A stretch of DNA of 37,469 nt from an uncultured Prochlorococcus sp. GTDB lineage: Bacteria > Cyanobacteriota > Cyanobacteriia > PCC-6307 > Cyanobiaceae. Positions 24,540 to 33,437 of the stretch are shown here, piece after piece (the first letter of the stretch is position 1; every line of letters begins with the position of its first letter). A program made the position numbers and the translations under genes. Below the pieces are notes generated by a model. It did not search any database. It was not told the origin of the DNA and was given only the letters and a program-made list of their open reading frames with translations. Location of the stretch: positions 1 to 37,469 of the forward strand of contig CACIYC010000011.1 in assembly GCA_902590775.1 (NCBI GenBank). The letters run 5' to 3'.

Positions 24540-25163
24540 ATGGATTTTAAAACCTTTCGTAATTCACTACCAAGTAATGTGAAATTACTTGCTGTTAGCA
24601 AAGGACAACCAGTTGAAAAGATTCGTGCTCTTGCCTCTAAGGGGCAGTATGACTTTGGTGAAAGTAGAGTTCAAGAGGCCTTGCCAAAGTTGAGTTTATT
24701 GCAAGATATAAATGAGATAAGATGGCATTTTATTGGGACTTTGCAATCTAATAAAGTAAGAGAAGTTGTCAAAGGATTTGACGTAATTCATTCGATTGAT
24801 TCTATAAAGTTAGCGAAAAGAGTTTCAAGAATTGCTGGTGAAGAAGAAAAGAATCCTAAAGTTATGGCTCAAGTTAAGTTTAGAGAAGATCCAGACAAAT
24901 TTGGTTTCGATTCTCAAAAACTTTTAAATGTTTGGTCTGACTTTATTCATTTACCAAACATTGAAGTAATTGGATTAATGACGATTTCACCTATTGATCT
25001 GGACTCTGATCAGAGAAAGATCCTTTTTAGAGAATGCAGGCTTTTTGCAGATAAGTTGCAATTAAAGGATTGTTCTATGGGGATGAGTCGAGATTGGAAG
25101 GAAGCCGTAGAGATGGGAGCAACGTGGATACGACTAGGTTCTTTTTTGTTTGGATCAAGATGA
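24540..25163 (+). CDS. pipY: PipY/YggS-type PLP homeostasis protein
   Basis: A 207-residue member of the YggS/COG0325 family, single-domain PLP-binding proteins that keep pyridoxal phosphate balance. The PLP lysine lies in VKLLAVSKGQP, and GESRVQEALPK, WHFIGTLQSNKVR, VIHSID, MGMSRDWKEAVEMGATWIRLGS are the conserved blocks, with the phosphate-binding end at IRLGSFLFG. The start is ATG 24540; a TTG three bases upstream is in frame. In cyanobacteria it is cotranscribed with pipX, as the 18-base spacing here also suggests. Confidence 0.93.
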   Translation: MDFKTFRNSLPSNVKLLAVSKGQPVEKIRALASKGQYDFGESRVQEALPKLSLLQDINEIRWHFIGTLQSNKVREVVKGFDVIHSIDSIKLAKRVSRIAGEEEKNPKVMAQVKFREDPDKFGFDSQKLLNVWSDFIHLPNIEVIGLMTISPIDLDSDQRKILFRECRLFADKLQLKDCSMGMSRDWKEAVEMGATWIRLGSFLFGSR

Positions 25164-25221
25164 GATCTTGAATTGCTCAGAGATATCAACAAAACCAATT
25201 GAAAACCTTGCCCCTGCCTGA

Positions 25222-25235
25222 AAATAGCGCTATTT
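25222..25235. promoter_or_regulatory. Perfect 14-bp palindrome upstream of sepF
   Basis: AAATAGCGCTATTT is a perfect palindrome, flanked by TGCCC (25209-25213) and GGGCA (25246-25250), which can extend the stem. There is no T-run right after it. It could be an operator of the sepF promoter, or an RNA hairpin after pipY. Confidence 0.35.
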
Positions 25236-25334
25236 AGATAGATAAGGGCATATTTATTCCTTTTCCTAAGGGTAAGCCACTTAAATTCGGTCTTAACCGA
25301 AATAGTTCAAAATTATTCAGTGAGGATTTAACTG

Positions 25335-25904
25335 GTGTCGCTTATTTCACGTCTTAGAGCCGTTGTTGCCGGTGATGACTATTTAGATGGTGACTTTGAT
25401 GAGCTTGACTATGAAAATGGCGATGGATTTGATTCGCAGCATGATGGAGGAAGAAATTATTCCAGTGGATTGGCTTCTCTTTCAGATTCCAATCCTTTCG
25501 AAAACAGACGTACCACTTCAAACGTAATTGGCATGCCAGGTATCTCAACAGCAACTTCAGAAGTTAGCTTAATGGAGCCTAGAAGTTTTGATGAAATGCC
25601 TAAAGCAATACAAGCTTTAAGAGAGCGAAAGACTGTTATTTTAAACTTAACTATGATGGAACCTGATCAGGCGCAGAGAGCAGTAGATTTTGTCGCAGGA
25701 GGTACTTTTGCAATTGATGGTAATCAAGAAAGAGTTGGCGAGAGTATTTTTCTTTTCACCCCAAATTGTGTAACTGTTACAAATTCATTTCAGGAAGAGC
25801 CATCCCCATCAAGTGCAATGAACAAGGGCTCTGAAAATATTACAAATGAGAAGACTAGTGCTCCGGAACCTGCTTGGGGGGCATCTGTTCCGTCAGCAGT
25901 TTGA
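25335..25904 (+). CDS. sepF: Cell division protein SepF
   Basis: A 189-residue SepF, which binds membrane and FtsZ and supports the cytokinetic ring. The N-terminal amphipathic helix ([15 protein letters not shown]) is followed by an acidic, glycine-rich linker and the conserved core [40 protein letters not shown] and [21 protein letters not shown]. The start is GTG 25335, chosen because it places the membrane-binding helix at the N-terminus. It is followed by proC after 10 bases. The poor C-terminal tail (about 155-189) is low in complexity. Confidence 0.94.
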   Translation: MSLISRLRAVVAGDDYLDGDFDELDYENGDGFDSQHDGGRNYSSGLASLSDSNPFENRRTTSNVIGMPGISTATSEVSLMEPRSFDEMPKAIQALRERKTVILNLTMMEPDQAQRAVDFVAGGTFAIDGNQERVGESIFLFTPNCVTVTNSFQEEPSPSSAMNKGSENITNEKTSAPEPAWGASVPSAV

Positions 25905-25914
25905 TTGTTTTTAG

Positions 25915-26739
25915 GTGTCTTTATCGCTTGGTGTGATTGGTTTGGGAAGAATGGCTCAGGTCATTCTTCATAGTTTGTTTGAGGTAGGGGAATATGTCCC
26001 TGAGGAGGTAATAGGAATAGTTGGTCAATCTCGAAGCATTCAAAAGGTCTTAACGCAATTCCCTAAAGGTATTTCGGTTGTTGATTCAAATAATCCAATG
26101 GCTGAAAATGTGTGGGATGCTCCTGTGAAAATTTTAGCCGTGAAGCCTCAGCAGCTCAATGAAATAAAGGAGAAAGTATCATCGAAAGTTCAGTTTTCAA
26201 AAGATAGACCTTTATTGATTTCAGTTTTAGCTGGAGTCAAATTAAAAAGACTACAAGATTTATTTCCCTCTCATGTTTGTGTTCGTGCAGTACCTAATAC
26301 ACCTGCTCTTGTTAGAGCTGGTGTAACAGGTTTGTCTTGGGGAGAAGCAGTTTCAACTGAGCAAAAACTACTTGTAGAAAAAATGTTTCAACCAATTAGT
26401 AAAGTGTTTGATTTGCCGGAAGTATATTTAGATGCATTTCTTGCTTTGACTTCTTCAGGACCAGCTTATTTAGCATTGATTGCAGAAGCATTAGCTGATG
26501 GTGCTGTTGCTGCTGGATTGCCGAGGCATTTGGCACATCAGTTAACTTACTTAACTTTTGAAGGTACTGCATTATTACTTAAGCAAAAAGAATTACATCC
26601 TGGAGAACTAAAAGATATGGTTGCATCACCTGCAGGAACAACTATTAGAGCTCTTCGCCATTTAGAAAAAGAAGGAGTTCGTTCTGCAATGCTTGAGGCT
26701 GTGGTGTTAGCAGCTCAAAAAAGTCGTGAAATGGGTTGA
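25915..26739 (+). CDS. proC: Pyrroline-5-carboxylate reductase
   Basis: A 274-residue ProC, which reduces pyrroline-5-carboxylate to proline with NAD(P)H. The dinucleotide-binding start is LGVIGLGRMAQVILHSL. The catalytic region includes VRAVPNTPALVRAGVTGLS, ALTSSGPAYLALIAEALADG and the C-terminal HPGELKDMVASPAGTTIRAL. All family signatures are intact and the length is normal. GTG start at 25915, 10 bases after sepF. It converges on the glycosyltransferase gene with only 2 bases between stop codons. Confidence 0.95.
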   Translation: MSLSLGVIGLGRMAQVILHSLFEVGEYVPEEVIGIVGQSRSIQKVLTQFPKGISVVDSNNPMAENVWDAPVKILAVKPQQLNEIKEKVSSKVQFSKDRPLLISVLAGVKLKRLQDLFPSHVCVRAVPNTPALVRAGVTGLSWGEAVSTEQKLLVEKMFQPISKVFDLPEVYLDAFLALTSSGPAYLALIAEALADGAVAAGLPRHLAHQLTYLTFEGTALLLKQKELHPGELKDMVASPAGTTIRALRHLEKEGVRSAMLEAVVLAAQKSREMG

Positions 26740-26741
26740 AA

Positions 26742-27908
26742 TTAGAATTTTTCAAGTACTGTCTTATAAAGATTCTCAAGTGAATTGATATTTTTTGTAA
26801 GAGTAAATTGTTCAAGAACCCTAGATCGAGCTTTCCTTCCAAGTTCAGATATTAAGAGAGGGTGTTCTTTTAAAACTGGCAATAGAGTTTTTAATTGAGA
26901 AGTAACTCCTTCAGTGCTCATAACAATTCCTGCTCCTTCTTTTAGTACTTCTCCATCAGCCCCTGCGTCTGTAGCAATACAAGCTGTTCCTGTTGCCATT
27001 GCTTCTAATAAAGCTAATGATAACCCTTCTACTAAACTTGGAAGAATGAAAACCTCCGTGCATTGAAGAAGGGCAAGCTTAGTTTCAATATCGGCTTCAT
27101 AGCCCCACCAAGAAATTTTGCAATCATTAGTTGATAAAAAGTTGTTTTCTAAAGTTGGCCGAAGAGGCCCATCTCCTACTATTACTAGCTGACAATTTTT
27201 TGTGTTTATTGACTTCCAAGCTTTAAGAAGAGCTTCTACGTTTTTCTCTGCAGCAACTCTTCCCATGTATAAAAATATTTTTTCTTTGCCAAGTTTTTTT
27301 TGAACTTCGATTTGCTTTAAAGTTGCTTCTTGCTTGTTTTTAGGTACCCATAGATCTGCGTTGATTCCATTTGGAATAATTTCAATGCGACTTTCTCCAA
27401 CTCCTAATTTTGCAAGTACTTCACCTTGTATTTCAGAAAAAACGATTACTTTTTCAAAGCGAGAGAGAGAAGGTGCATACAGTTGATAAGTAAGTTGCTG
27501 AGTACTAGCAGCAAGGCTCCTAACATTTGAATCAAAAGGGGGGTGAAATGTTGCTATTAAGGGAACATTGATTTGTTGGCATAAATCAGGCAATCTAAAA
27601 TCCAATGGTGAAAGGGTAAGACTTGCATGAACAATGTCAGGCTTTAACCTTTCTAATGATTCTCTGAGTTCACGTTGAGCTCTTGGAGAAGGAATCGTAT
27701 AAACTTGAGATTTGATCAAATATGGAAGACTGACATCAGGATCATTAGCAAGTAAAGATGTTTTAGAAATATCTGAATTAGTTGGGTTGTCAAAATGAAT
27801 GAAATTTATTTGATGACCTCTATTTTTCAGTGCTTCGGTAGTACTTAAGCCATAGCTTACGTTCCCACAAAAGGGTGATTTTTTGCCAAGCCAGGCTATG
27901 TGTGACAC
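26742..27908 (-). CDS. Glycosyltransferase family 4
   Basis: A 388-residue GT-B fold glycosyltransferase. The N-terminal half (HIAWLGKKSPFCGNVSYGLS, IVHASLTLSP, IATFHPPFDSNVR) is the acceptor domain. The C-terminal half has the nucleotide-sugar signatures IPNGINADLWVP, YMGRVAAEKNVEALLKAW and SLVEGLSLALLEAMATG, the E-x7-E pair of family 4. It is likely to add a sugar to a lipid, polysaccharide or other small acceptor; the acceptor cannot be told. GTG start at 27908. It lies downstream of recO on the same strand, after a gap of about 70 bases. Confidence 0.9.
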   Translation of the reverse strand: MSHIAWLGKKSPFCGNVSYGLSTTEALKNRGHQINFIHFDNPTNSDISKTSLLANDPDVSLPYLIKSQVYTIPSPRAQRELRESLERLKPDIVHASLTLSPLDFRLPDLCQQINVPLIATFHPPFDSNVRSLAASTQQLTYQLYAPSLSRFEKVIVFSEIQGEVLAKLGVGESRIEIIPNGINADLWVPKNKQEATLKQIEVQKKLGKEKIFLYMGRVAAEKNVEALLKAWKSINTKNCQLVIVGDGPLRPTLENNFLSTNDCKISWWGYEADIETKLALLQCTEVFILPSLVEGLSLALLEAMATGTACIATDAGADGEVLKEGAGIVMSTEGVTSQLKTLLPVLKEHPLLISELGRKARSRVLEQFTLTKNINSLENLYKTVLEKF

Positions 27909-27978
27909 CTAAAGACTTTTAGCGCAACTTATAGAAAGTTAGCAGGTGTTTAAGTGATCTTCTATGGGTTTTCTTTTT

Positions 27979-28767
27979 CTAGACAATTTTTTCTGTAGAG
28001 ATAAGAGCCTTCTTAAGCATTTCAATTGAATTAAGCTTCTTATTTAAATGAGTCTTTATCCAAAGTTCAAGTATCGCTATAAACTTGAGCCAAACATTAA
28101 ACGGACCAAGAATTTCCCCGGTTTTTTTCCTTGGCAAAGCTGGACTTAAGAGACGTTGTAAAAGTGCTAGCTCAGATGCATTTAACATGATCTCACAATT
28201 AACAATTTCACCTATTGCAAAACCTTCACTTTCTATAAGACTACAGCGCCAGTTCCAATCTCCTATAGGAGGTACTAGTTTTTTTCTACATTTACAGCAT
28301 TCTTGAACAGGTAAACCATATCCTCCAAGAGCAAGTAAATGAATACATCCTTGTACGCAATTTGCTAAAACTCCAAGAGATGAAAATTCTGAACTTTGTA
28401 GACGATCTAGATGAATTAAAATGGTTTCCAATATTTCTGGTTGAGGGTCATTAGTGCTAACCAGTAGCATGGATAGCTCAGTTAATGCTTGAGCTGCAGC
28501 AAGAGTTTCTAGTTTCTCACCTAACTTACTAAAGCTTTTTATAATTTTGACTTGTCGAGCTTTGAGCAGATTGCCTTTCCCCCCAATTTGCAACTCAAGA
28601 AAAGTTAGTGCTGAAGTTGGAGCAAGTCGACTTTTTGGACGCCTTGCTCCTGGTACTGCAATGCGCATAATTCCTTCTTCAAGGCTTAATAATGTCAACA
28701 AACGATCGTTCTCTCCCAAGGGGCCAACTTTCAAGGCAAGACCTTTAACTTTTTTTTCACGATTCAT
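27979..28767 (-). CDS. recO: DNA repair protein RecO
   Basis: A 262-residue RecO, which helps load RecA on SSB-coated DNA at gaps (RecFOR pathway). The N-terminal OB fold carries the usual KVKGLALKVGPLGENDRLL then EEGIMRIAVPGARRPKSRLA. A cysteine cluster of the zinc-binding type (CCKCRKKL) lies in the middle. The gene overlaps deoC by four bases (ATGA), so the two are translationally coupled. Length is normal. Confidence 0.93.
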   Translation of the reverse strand: MNREKKVKGLALKVGPLGENDRLLTLLSLEEGIMRIAVPGARRPKSRLAPTSALTFLELQIGGKGNLLKARQVKIIKSFSKLGEKLETLAAAQALTELSMLLVSTNDPQPEILETILIHLDRLQSSEFSSLGVLANCVQGCIHLLALGGYGLPVQECCKCRKKLVPPIGDWNWRCSLIESEGFAIGEIVNCEIMLNASELALLQRLLSPALPRKKTGEILGPFNVWLKFIAILELWIKTHLNKKLNSIEMLKKALISTEKIV

Positions 28768-29453
28768 TTTTGTTTTAAATTACTTTTGAATTGTTTTGCT
28801 AGCTCTGCTCCAACTGACGTACCAATTGACGATGCCCCTGCATTTATAAGTTCTAATGTTTGTTCAAGTCTTTTTATCCCTCCGACAGCTTTTAGAGAGC
28901 AGCGATTCTTTATTAATGAATTTAATTCTAGAAGATGAGAAGAGGTAATTGGTTGACCAAAGCCATTACCTGTTTGAATGCCTTGGACTCCAGAATCAAT
29001 TGAAGCTTCGATCGAAATGGAGAGTTTATCTCTTGAGAGCTTCATAGTATCTAGGATTACTCTAGAAGGTAGGCCTGTTGACACTATCCCTGCTATCTCT
29101 TCTGCAAATTTTTCTATCTTCCCTTCATGAAGATGTAGAAAGTTGGGCACTATATCTAGTTCTTCTGCTCCATGTTCGGCAGCCCATTCGGCTTGAGATT
29201 TTTTTATTTCATAGGGAATAGCACCAAAAGGAAACGCTATTAAAGCAATTAGTTTTGTGCTTTTGTTATTACCCAGATATTGTCTTGCAGAGGGAATCCT
29301 AATTAGATTTGTACATAAGCCTGCAAAATTATAATGATTACAAGATTCACATATTTCACTTAAAGATTTTAAGTCAAGATGAGGGTCTAAGGCAGATTCA
29401 TGAATATAGGAAGAAATATCATTTAGCTGATCTCTGATTGATTCTGAAAACAT
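28764..29453 (-). CDS. deoC: Deoxyribose-phosphate aldolase family protein
   Basis: A 229-residue DeoC-family TIM barrel. Family blocks are YNFAGLCTNLIRI, GAEELDIVPNFL (with the active-site aspartate), VILDTMKLS and SLKAVGGIKRLEQTLEL, which holds the second active-site lysine. The expected Schiff-base motif KTSTGF is GIQTGNGFGQP here: glutamine stands where the catalytic lysine normally is. The enzyme may therefore not cleave deoxyribose-5-phosphate, or may have a changed activity. It overlaps recO by four bases and the lrtA gene by one base (TAATG), so the three form an operon. Confidence 0.85.
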   Translation of the reverse strand: MFSESIRDQLNDISSYIHESALDPHLDLKSLSEICESCNHYNFAGLCTNLIRIPSARQYLGNNKSTKLIALIAFPFGAIPYEIKKSQAEWAAEHGAEELDIVPNFLHLHEGKIEKFAEEIAGIVSTGLPSRVILDTMKLSRDKLSISIEASIDSGVQGIQTGNGFGQPITSSHLLELNSLIKNRCSLKAVGGIKRLEQTLELINAGASSIGTSVGAELAKQFKSNLKQK

Positions 29454-30040
29454 TAGTTTTTTGATTGAATAACACCATATCCTCCATGGTTTCTTCTATA
29501 AATAACTTGCAATTGATTACTATTTTCGTCTTTAAAAACATAGAAATCATGATCGATGAGATCAAGCTGATGTCTTGCTTCTTCAATGCTCATTGGTTGC
29601 ATCGAGAAGTATTTTCTACGAATCCCAGGGCTTGGGAGCTTAGGCTCCAGATCTCTCGTAAGCGAGCTATCTACTGATTTATCTTCTAAAACTTCTTCTG
29701 ATGGTTGCGTTATGGATGCGTTATGACCATGGTTATGATGATGGTTAGTATGACGCTCTTTATATCTTTTTAATTGCCTGCAAAGTTTGGTTGCTACTAG
29801 ATCAATGCTTGCATAAAGATTTTGACTGCGTTCTTGTGCTCGAATGATGGTGCCATTAGCAAAAACAGTAACTTCTGCAGTTTGTTGGGGGACTCTTGGA
29901 TTTTTTGCTACTGATAGGTGAACATCAGCTTCTTTAACAAGTTCATCAAAATGGTGAATCGCTTTTTCTAGCTTTGATTTTGTGTATTCACGCAATGCTG
30001 GAGTCAACTCAAGATTTCGACCATGAATCAGCAATTTCAT
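29453..30040 (-). CDS. hpf: Long-form ribosome hibernation factor (HPF/LrtA)
   Basis: A 195-residue long-form HPF, the cyanobacterial light-repressed protein LrtA. The N-terminal domain (MKLLIHGRNLELTPALREYT, then DVHLSVAKNPRVPQQTAEV) binds the 30S decoding site, and the C-terminal domain (SMQPMSIEEARHQLDLIDHDFYVFKDENS) dimerises 70S particles into 100S. The linker contains a histidine cluster, HTNHHHNHGHN, at about residues 97-107. It is the first gene of the lrtA-deoC-recO unit. Its start is 25 bases from that of divergent lipB, so a compact divergent promoter region is present. lrtA genes are classically repressed by light. Confidence 0.93.
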   Translation of the reverse strand: MKLLIHGRNLELTPALREYTKSKLEKAIHHFDELVKEADVHLSVAKNPRVPQQTAEVTVFANGTIIRAQERSQNLYASIDLVATKLCRQLKRYKERHTNHHHNHGHNASITQPSEEVLEDKSVDSSLTRDLEPKLPSPGIRRKYFSMQPMSIEEARHQLDLIDHDFYVFKDENSNQLQVIYRRNHGGYGVIQSKN

Positions 30041-30065
30041 TTTTTCTTCTCCATATCTAGAAGAT

Positions 30066-30791
30066 ATGCATAATTTAGCTATAAATTATTTAACAGAAGA
30101 TGGATACCCTACGGTTCTTTTTGAACCATCTGAATTAATAGATTTTAAGGTTTCTTGGGATTGGCAAAGAAAATGGCAAGACAAATTAGTTGAGAACCCA
30201 TTAGGAACACAGGCTGTTTGGATCCTTCAGCATCAAAAATGTTATACCCTTGGCAGGGGTGCAAATGAAAATAATTTGCTTTTTAAAAAAGAAAAATCAC
30301 CTTGTGATTTGTATCGAATTGATCGAGGTGGGGAAGTAACCCATCATTTGCCTGGTCAATTAGTTGTTTATTTGGTCATAGATCTTCATCGATATAAAAC
30401 TGACTTGAATTGGTATTTAAGACAACTAGAGAATGTTTTGATTGAGGTTTTGGATGAGTTAGGTCTAAAAGGTTATCGAGTCCCTGGGATCACAGGTGTT
30501 TGGTGTAATGGAGAAAAAGTTGGATCTATTGGAGTTGGTTGTAGAAGATGGGTCACGCAACACGGTATGGCTCTAAATGTTAACTGTGAACTATCGGGTT
30601 TTAATGAGATAGTACCTTGTGGCCTTCATGGCCAGACAACAGGTCGCATTAGTAAATGGCTTCCTAATGTTCAAATAAATGATGTTCGTTCTCAAATGAA
30701 TAAGAGCTTGAAAAAGCATTTCGAACTGTTGTGGACGCATGAAAAATCTTTAGTAATTAATAAGAATTACTTTGATGAAAAAGATGATTAG
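30066..30791 (+). CDS. lipB: Octanoyltransferase LipB
   Basis: A 241-residue LipB, which transfers octanoate from acyl carrier protein to lipoyl domains. The conserved blocks are TLGRGANENNLL, IDRGGEVTHHLPGQLVVY, GVWCNGEKVGSIGVG (active-site lysine) and NEIVPCGLHGQ (active-site cysteine). The product modifies the E2 subunits of 2-oxoacid dehydrogenases, including PdhC, whose start seems to be disrupted downstream at 33389. The 3' end overlaps the start region of fadD. Confidence 0.95.
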   Translation: MHNLAINYLTEDGYPTVLFEPSELIDFKVSWDWQRKWQDKLVENPLGTQAVWILQHQKCYTLGRGANENNLLFKKEKSPCDLYRIDRGGEVTHHLPGQLVVYLVIDLHRYKTDLNWYLRQLENVLIEVLDELGLKGYRVPGITGVWCNGEKVGSIGVGCRRWVTQHGMALNVNCELSGFNEIVPCGLHGQTTGRISKWLPNVQINDVRSQMNKSLKKHFELLWTHEKSLVINKNYFDEKDD

Positions 30792-32805
30792 CATTGAAAA
30801 CAATTGGAGAAAAAGCTTGGAATTAATTAGAAGAATCAAAGATTCAAGAGTTATTGACAATTCTTCGTCTTTAGCTGAGGCAACTTGGGTTCCTAGAAAA
30901 GTAGAGCAAAATGCTTTATCAGCTCGAAATTTTGTTAATCAAATCAATCGTGTTGATCAACTCTGGCCATGGTTAAAAAAAAATCATGGAGAAATTTTGG
31001 CACTCAATGCGCCTCATCTCACCCCTCCAGAAAGGTATAACTATAAAGAACTTGCCGAAAAAATTTCTATAGCAGCAGCTGCTTTGAATGCGCTAGGTGT
31101 TGGTAATGGTGACGTGATTGCATTGTTTGCAGAAAATAGCCCTAGTTGGCTGATCGCAGATCAAGCCATAATGCGAGTGGGTGCCTCAAATGCAGTAAGA
31201 GGAGCTTCTGCTCCAGTAGAGGAATTGAGATATATTTTAAACGACTCTCGTTCAGTCGGTTTGATCGTTCAATCTTCACAGTTATGGCGAGATCTTGCTT
31301 TGCAAGAAGAAGAAAAGAATCGATTGAAGTTTGTTTTACAAATAGAAGGTGAGACTGAAAATGATTTGCTTGGATGGGAGCAGTTTCTTGCAATCGGTGC
31401 TAAAAATACTCCTATTAACTCTTTAGAAGAACTAGGGGTTAGTATTTCGTCTGATTCGATAGCAACAGTCCTATATACCTCTGGCACTACTGGGAAACCA
31501 AAAGGAGTCCCTCTTAAACATAAGAATCTTCTTCACCAAATTCGCTCGCTAGCTTGTATTGCTAGTCCTTCTCCAGGGACTTCTCTCCTAAGTGTTTTGC
31601 CTATTTGGCACTCTTATGAGAGAAGTGCAGAGTATTATTTCTTTTCTTGTGCATGTTCTCAGACCTATACAAGCATTAAGCATCTAAAACAAGATTTACA
31701 GATAGTCCGACCTGTTGTCATGGCTACTGTCCCAAGACTTTGGGAGGCAGTTAAAACTGGTTTTGATGATGCATTAAAAAAGATGCCCAAATCTAGACAA
31801 ATAATCTTGAAAGCTGCTCTTAAAAATAGCCGATTATTTAAATTTGCATTAAGGAAATCACGAGATCTCTTGTTGTTTAAGGCAAATAAAATGACTAGAA
31901 CACTTGCTGGTATTGAGGTGATTGTTCGTTGGCCAATGCATGCCCTGGCATCAGTACTTCTATGGCCGAAGGTCTTAAAACAACTTTCGGGAGGGAGATT
32001 GGTTTTTCCTATTAATGGAGGAGGGGCAATAGCTCCACATGTTGATGAATTTTTTGAATCTTTAGGGATTGAACTACTTGTTGGTTATGGACTCACTGAG
32101 ACAAGTCCAGTTGTTAGCTGTAGAAGAACTTGGCGGAATATTCGAGGTAGTTCTGGTTTACCTTTGCCTGAAACTGAATTTCGAATTGTAGATCCAGAGA
32201 ACGGATCACCAATGAGGTTCTCTCAACAAGGGAGAGTTCTTGTTCGAGGTCCTCAAGTTATGTATGGCTATTTAAGAAAACCTGATGAAACATCAAAAGT
32301 TCTTGATAAAAATGGTTGGTTTGATACTGGTGACCTTGGGATGTTGCTTGAAGATGGATCTGTTGTTCTCACAGGGAGAGCTAAAGATACGATTGTTTTG
32401 AGTAATGGTGAGAATATCGAACCTGGTCCTTTAGAAGAATTCTTAGTTGCAAGCCCATTAATTAGTCAGGTAATGATTGTGGGGCAAGATGAAAGGCAAT
32501 TAGGAGCATTATTAGTACCTAACGTTGAAGAGATCTTGATTTGGGCCCAAGAAAAAGGTCTTTCTTTAAGGGAGGATTTGGGATGCCCTATTGGGGATAT
32601 CAATTTACGAAAGAGTCTTCAACGGGAGGTAAATGAATTGCTGTCTCACAGAATCGGTTCTAGATCCGATGAAAGAGTAGCTGGTATTGCTTTGGTAAAG
32701 CCTTTCTCAATAGAGAATGGTTTGTTGACTCAGACACTTAAGCAAAAGAGAGATAAAATTGTTGAACGTGATGAATATGCTATAAACGAAATATTTGGGA
32801 GATAA
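30775..32805 (+). CDS. fadD: Long-chain acyl-CoA/acyl-ACP synthetase (AMP-binding)
   Basis: A roughly 676-residue adenylate-forming enzyme activating fatty acids. It has the phosphate-binding VLYTSGTTGKPKGVPL, then GYGLTETSPVVS and WFDTGDLG, followed by the C-terminal catalytic GRAKDTIVLSNGENIEPG. Cyanobacteria use such an enzyme (Aas) to recycle free fatty acids onto ACP, so the acyl acceptor may be ACP and not CoA. The start is uncertain because of the overlap with lipB: ATG 30775 is chosen, with a TTG at 30772 and a further ATG at 30784 as alternatives. It is probably transcribed with lipB. Confidence 0.93.
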   Translation: MKKMISIENNWRKSLELIRRIKDSRVIDNSSSLAEATWVPRKVEQNALSARNFVNQINRVDQLWPWLKKNHGEILALNAPHLTPPERYNYKELAEKISIAAAALNALGVGNGDVIALFAENSPSWLIADQAIMRVGASNAVRGASAPVEELRYILNDSRSVGLIVQSSQLWRDLALQEEEKNRLKFVLQIEGETENDLLGWEQFLAIGAKNTPINSLEELGVSISSDSIATVLYTSGTTGKPKGVPLKHKNLLHQIRSLACIASPSPGTSLLSVLPIWHSYERSAEYYFFSCACSQTYTSIKHLKQDLQIVRPVVMATVPRLWEAVKTGFDDALKKMPKSRQIILKAALKNSRLFKFALRKSRDLLLFKANKMTRTLAGIEVIVRWPMHALASVLLWPKVLKQLSGGRLVFPINGGGAIAPHVDEFFESLGIELLVGYGLTETSPVVSCRRTWRNIRGSSGLPLPETEFRIVDPENGSPMRFSQQGRVLVRGPQVMYGYLRKPDETSKVLDKNGWFDTGDLGMLLEDGSVVLTGRAKDTIVLSNGENIEPGPLEEFLVASPLISQVMIVGQDERQLGALLVPNVEEILIWAQEKGLSLREDLGCPIGDINLRKSLQREVNELLSHRIGSRSDERVAGIALVKPFSIENGLLTQTLKQKRDKIVERDEYAINEIFGR

Positions 32806-32879
32806 AATTTTGCTGATTGATTACTTTAGTTGACCTTTTGCATGATGCCTGAGAACCTTGGCATGGATACTGTTTTTAA

Positions 32880-33323
32880 ATGTCTGAAGTAGCTACTGTC
32901 TCAATTAAGCGCTCTATTACTATTCGCGCTGTTGTTACTCCATCCTGGAAAGAAGAAGCAGAAAAGGAAATAAGTGCTGCCATATCTACCAGTGATCAAC
33001 AATTAGCACAATTAGAGAAAGAGGGCCAACAAGTTGTTGATGGATTGAGAACACAAAGTGCGAATCCTTTAGATCCAAGAATTCAGGAACAAGTGTCTCA
33101 AGTTCAACAACAAGTTGCTGGTAAAAGATCTGAACTCGAAGAACAAAAGAGAAATTTGCTTCAACAGCAAGCCCAGGTTAGGGAATTAGAAATGGAGCAA
33201 ATTGTAGAGCAGGGGCAGATTGAGAGCTTCTGTGACCTTAAAGTTGGGGATAATTTAGTTAGCAAAATGCAAGTTTCTATTCTTGTAAGAGATGGTGTTG
33301 TTGAGTCTATTAATCAAGACTGA
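32880..33323 (+). CDS. YlqD-family protein
   Basis: A 147-residue protein resembling the YlqD family of unknown function. It has a central coiled coil (about residues 35-105), rich in glutamine and glutamate (QVSQVQQQVAGKRSELEEQK, QQQAQVRELEMEQI), and a short strand-rich C-terminus (VGDNLVSKMQVSILVRDGVV). In picocyanobacteria this gene is normally followed by pdhC. In this window that neighbour seems to be replaced by an integrated element about 65 bases downstream. Confidence 0.75.
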   Translation: MSEVATVSIKRSITIRAVVTPSWKEEAEKEISAAISTSDQQLAQLEKEGQQVVDGLRTQSANPLDPRIQEQVSQVQQQVAGKRSELEEQKRNLLQQQAQVRELEMEQIVEQGQIESFCDLKVGDNLVSKMQVSILVRDGVVESINQD

Positions 33324-33388
33324 TTTTTGTTTTTGTTTCTTTTGGCCATAGGTCTTTAAGATTGGAGTAAGACTTTAAGGAGAAGGTA

Positions 33389-33421
33389 TTGGCAAGTCAC
33401 GACATACTCAAAACTATGTGA
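33389..33421 (+). pseudogene. pdhC: 5' end of pdhC (dihydrolipoamide acetyltransferase), interrupted
   Basis: A ribosome-binding site AAGGAG (33377-33382) precedes TTG 33389, which opens the peptide MASHDILKTM and then stops at 33419-33421. Prochlorococcus PdhC, the E2 subunit of pyruvate dehydrogenase, begins with MASHDIF or MATHDIF followed by the lipoyl domain, from memory. The reading matches up to about the sixth codon and then departs. As E2 is expected to be essential, either the other junction of the element rebuilds the gene or a second copy exists outside the window. Confidence 0.55.
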
Positions 33422-33437
33422 TACCAGTGCCTTTGTT

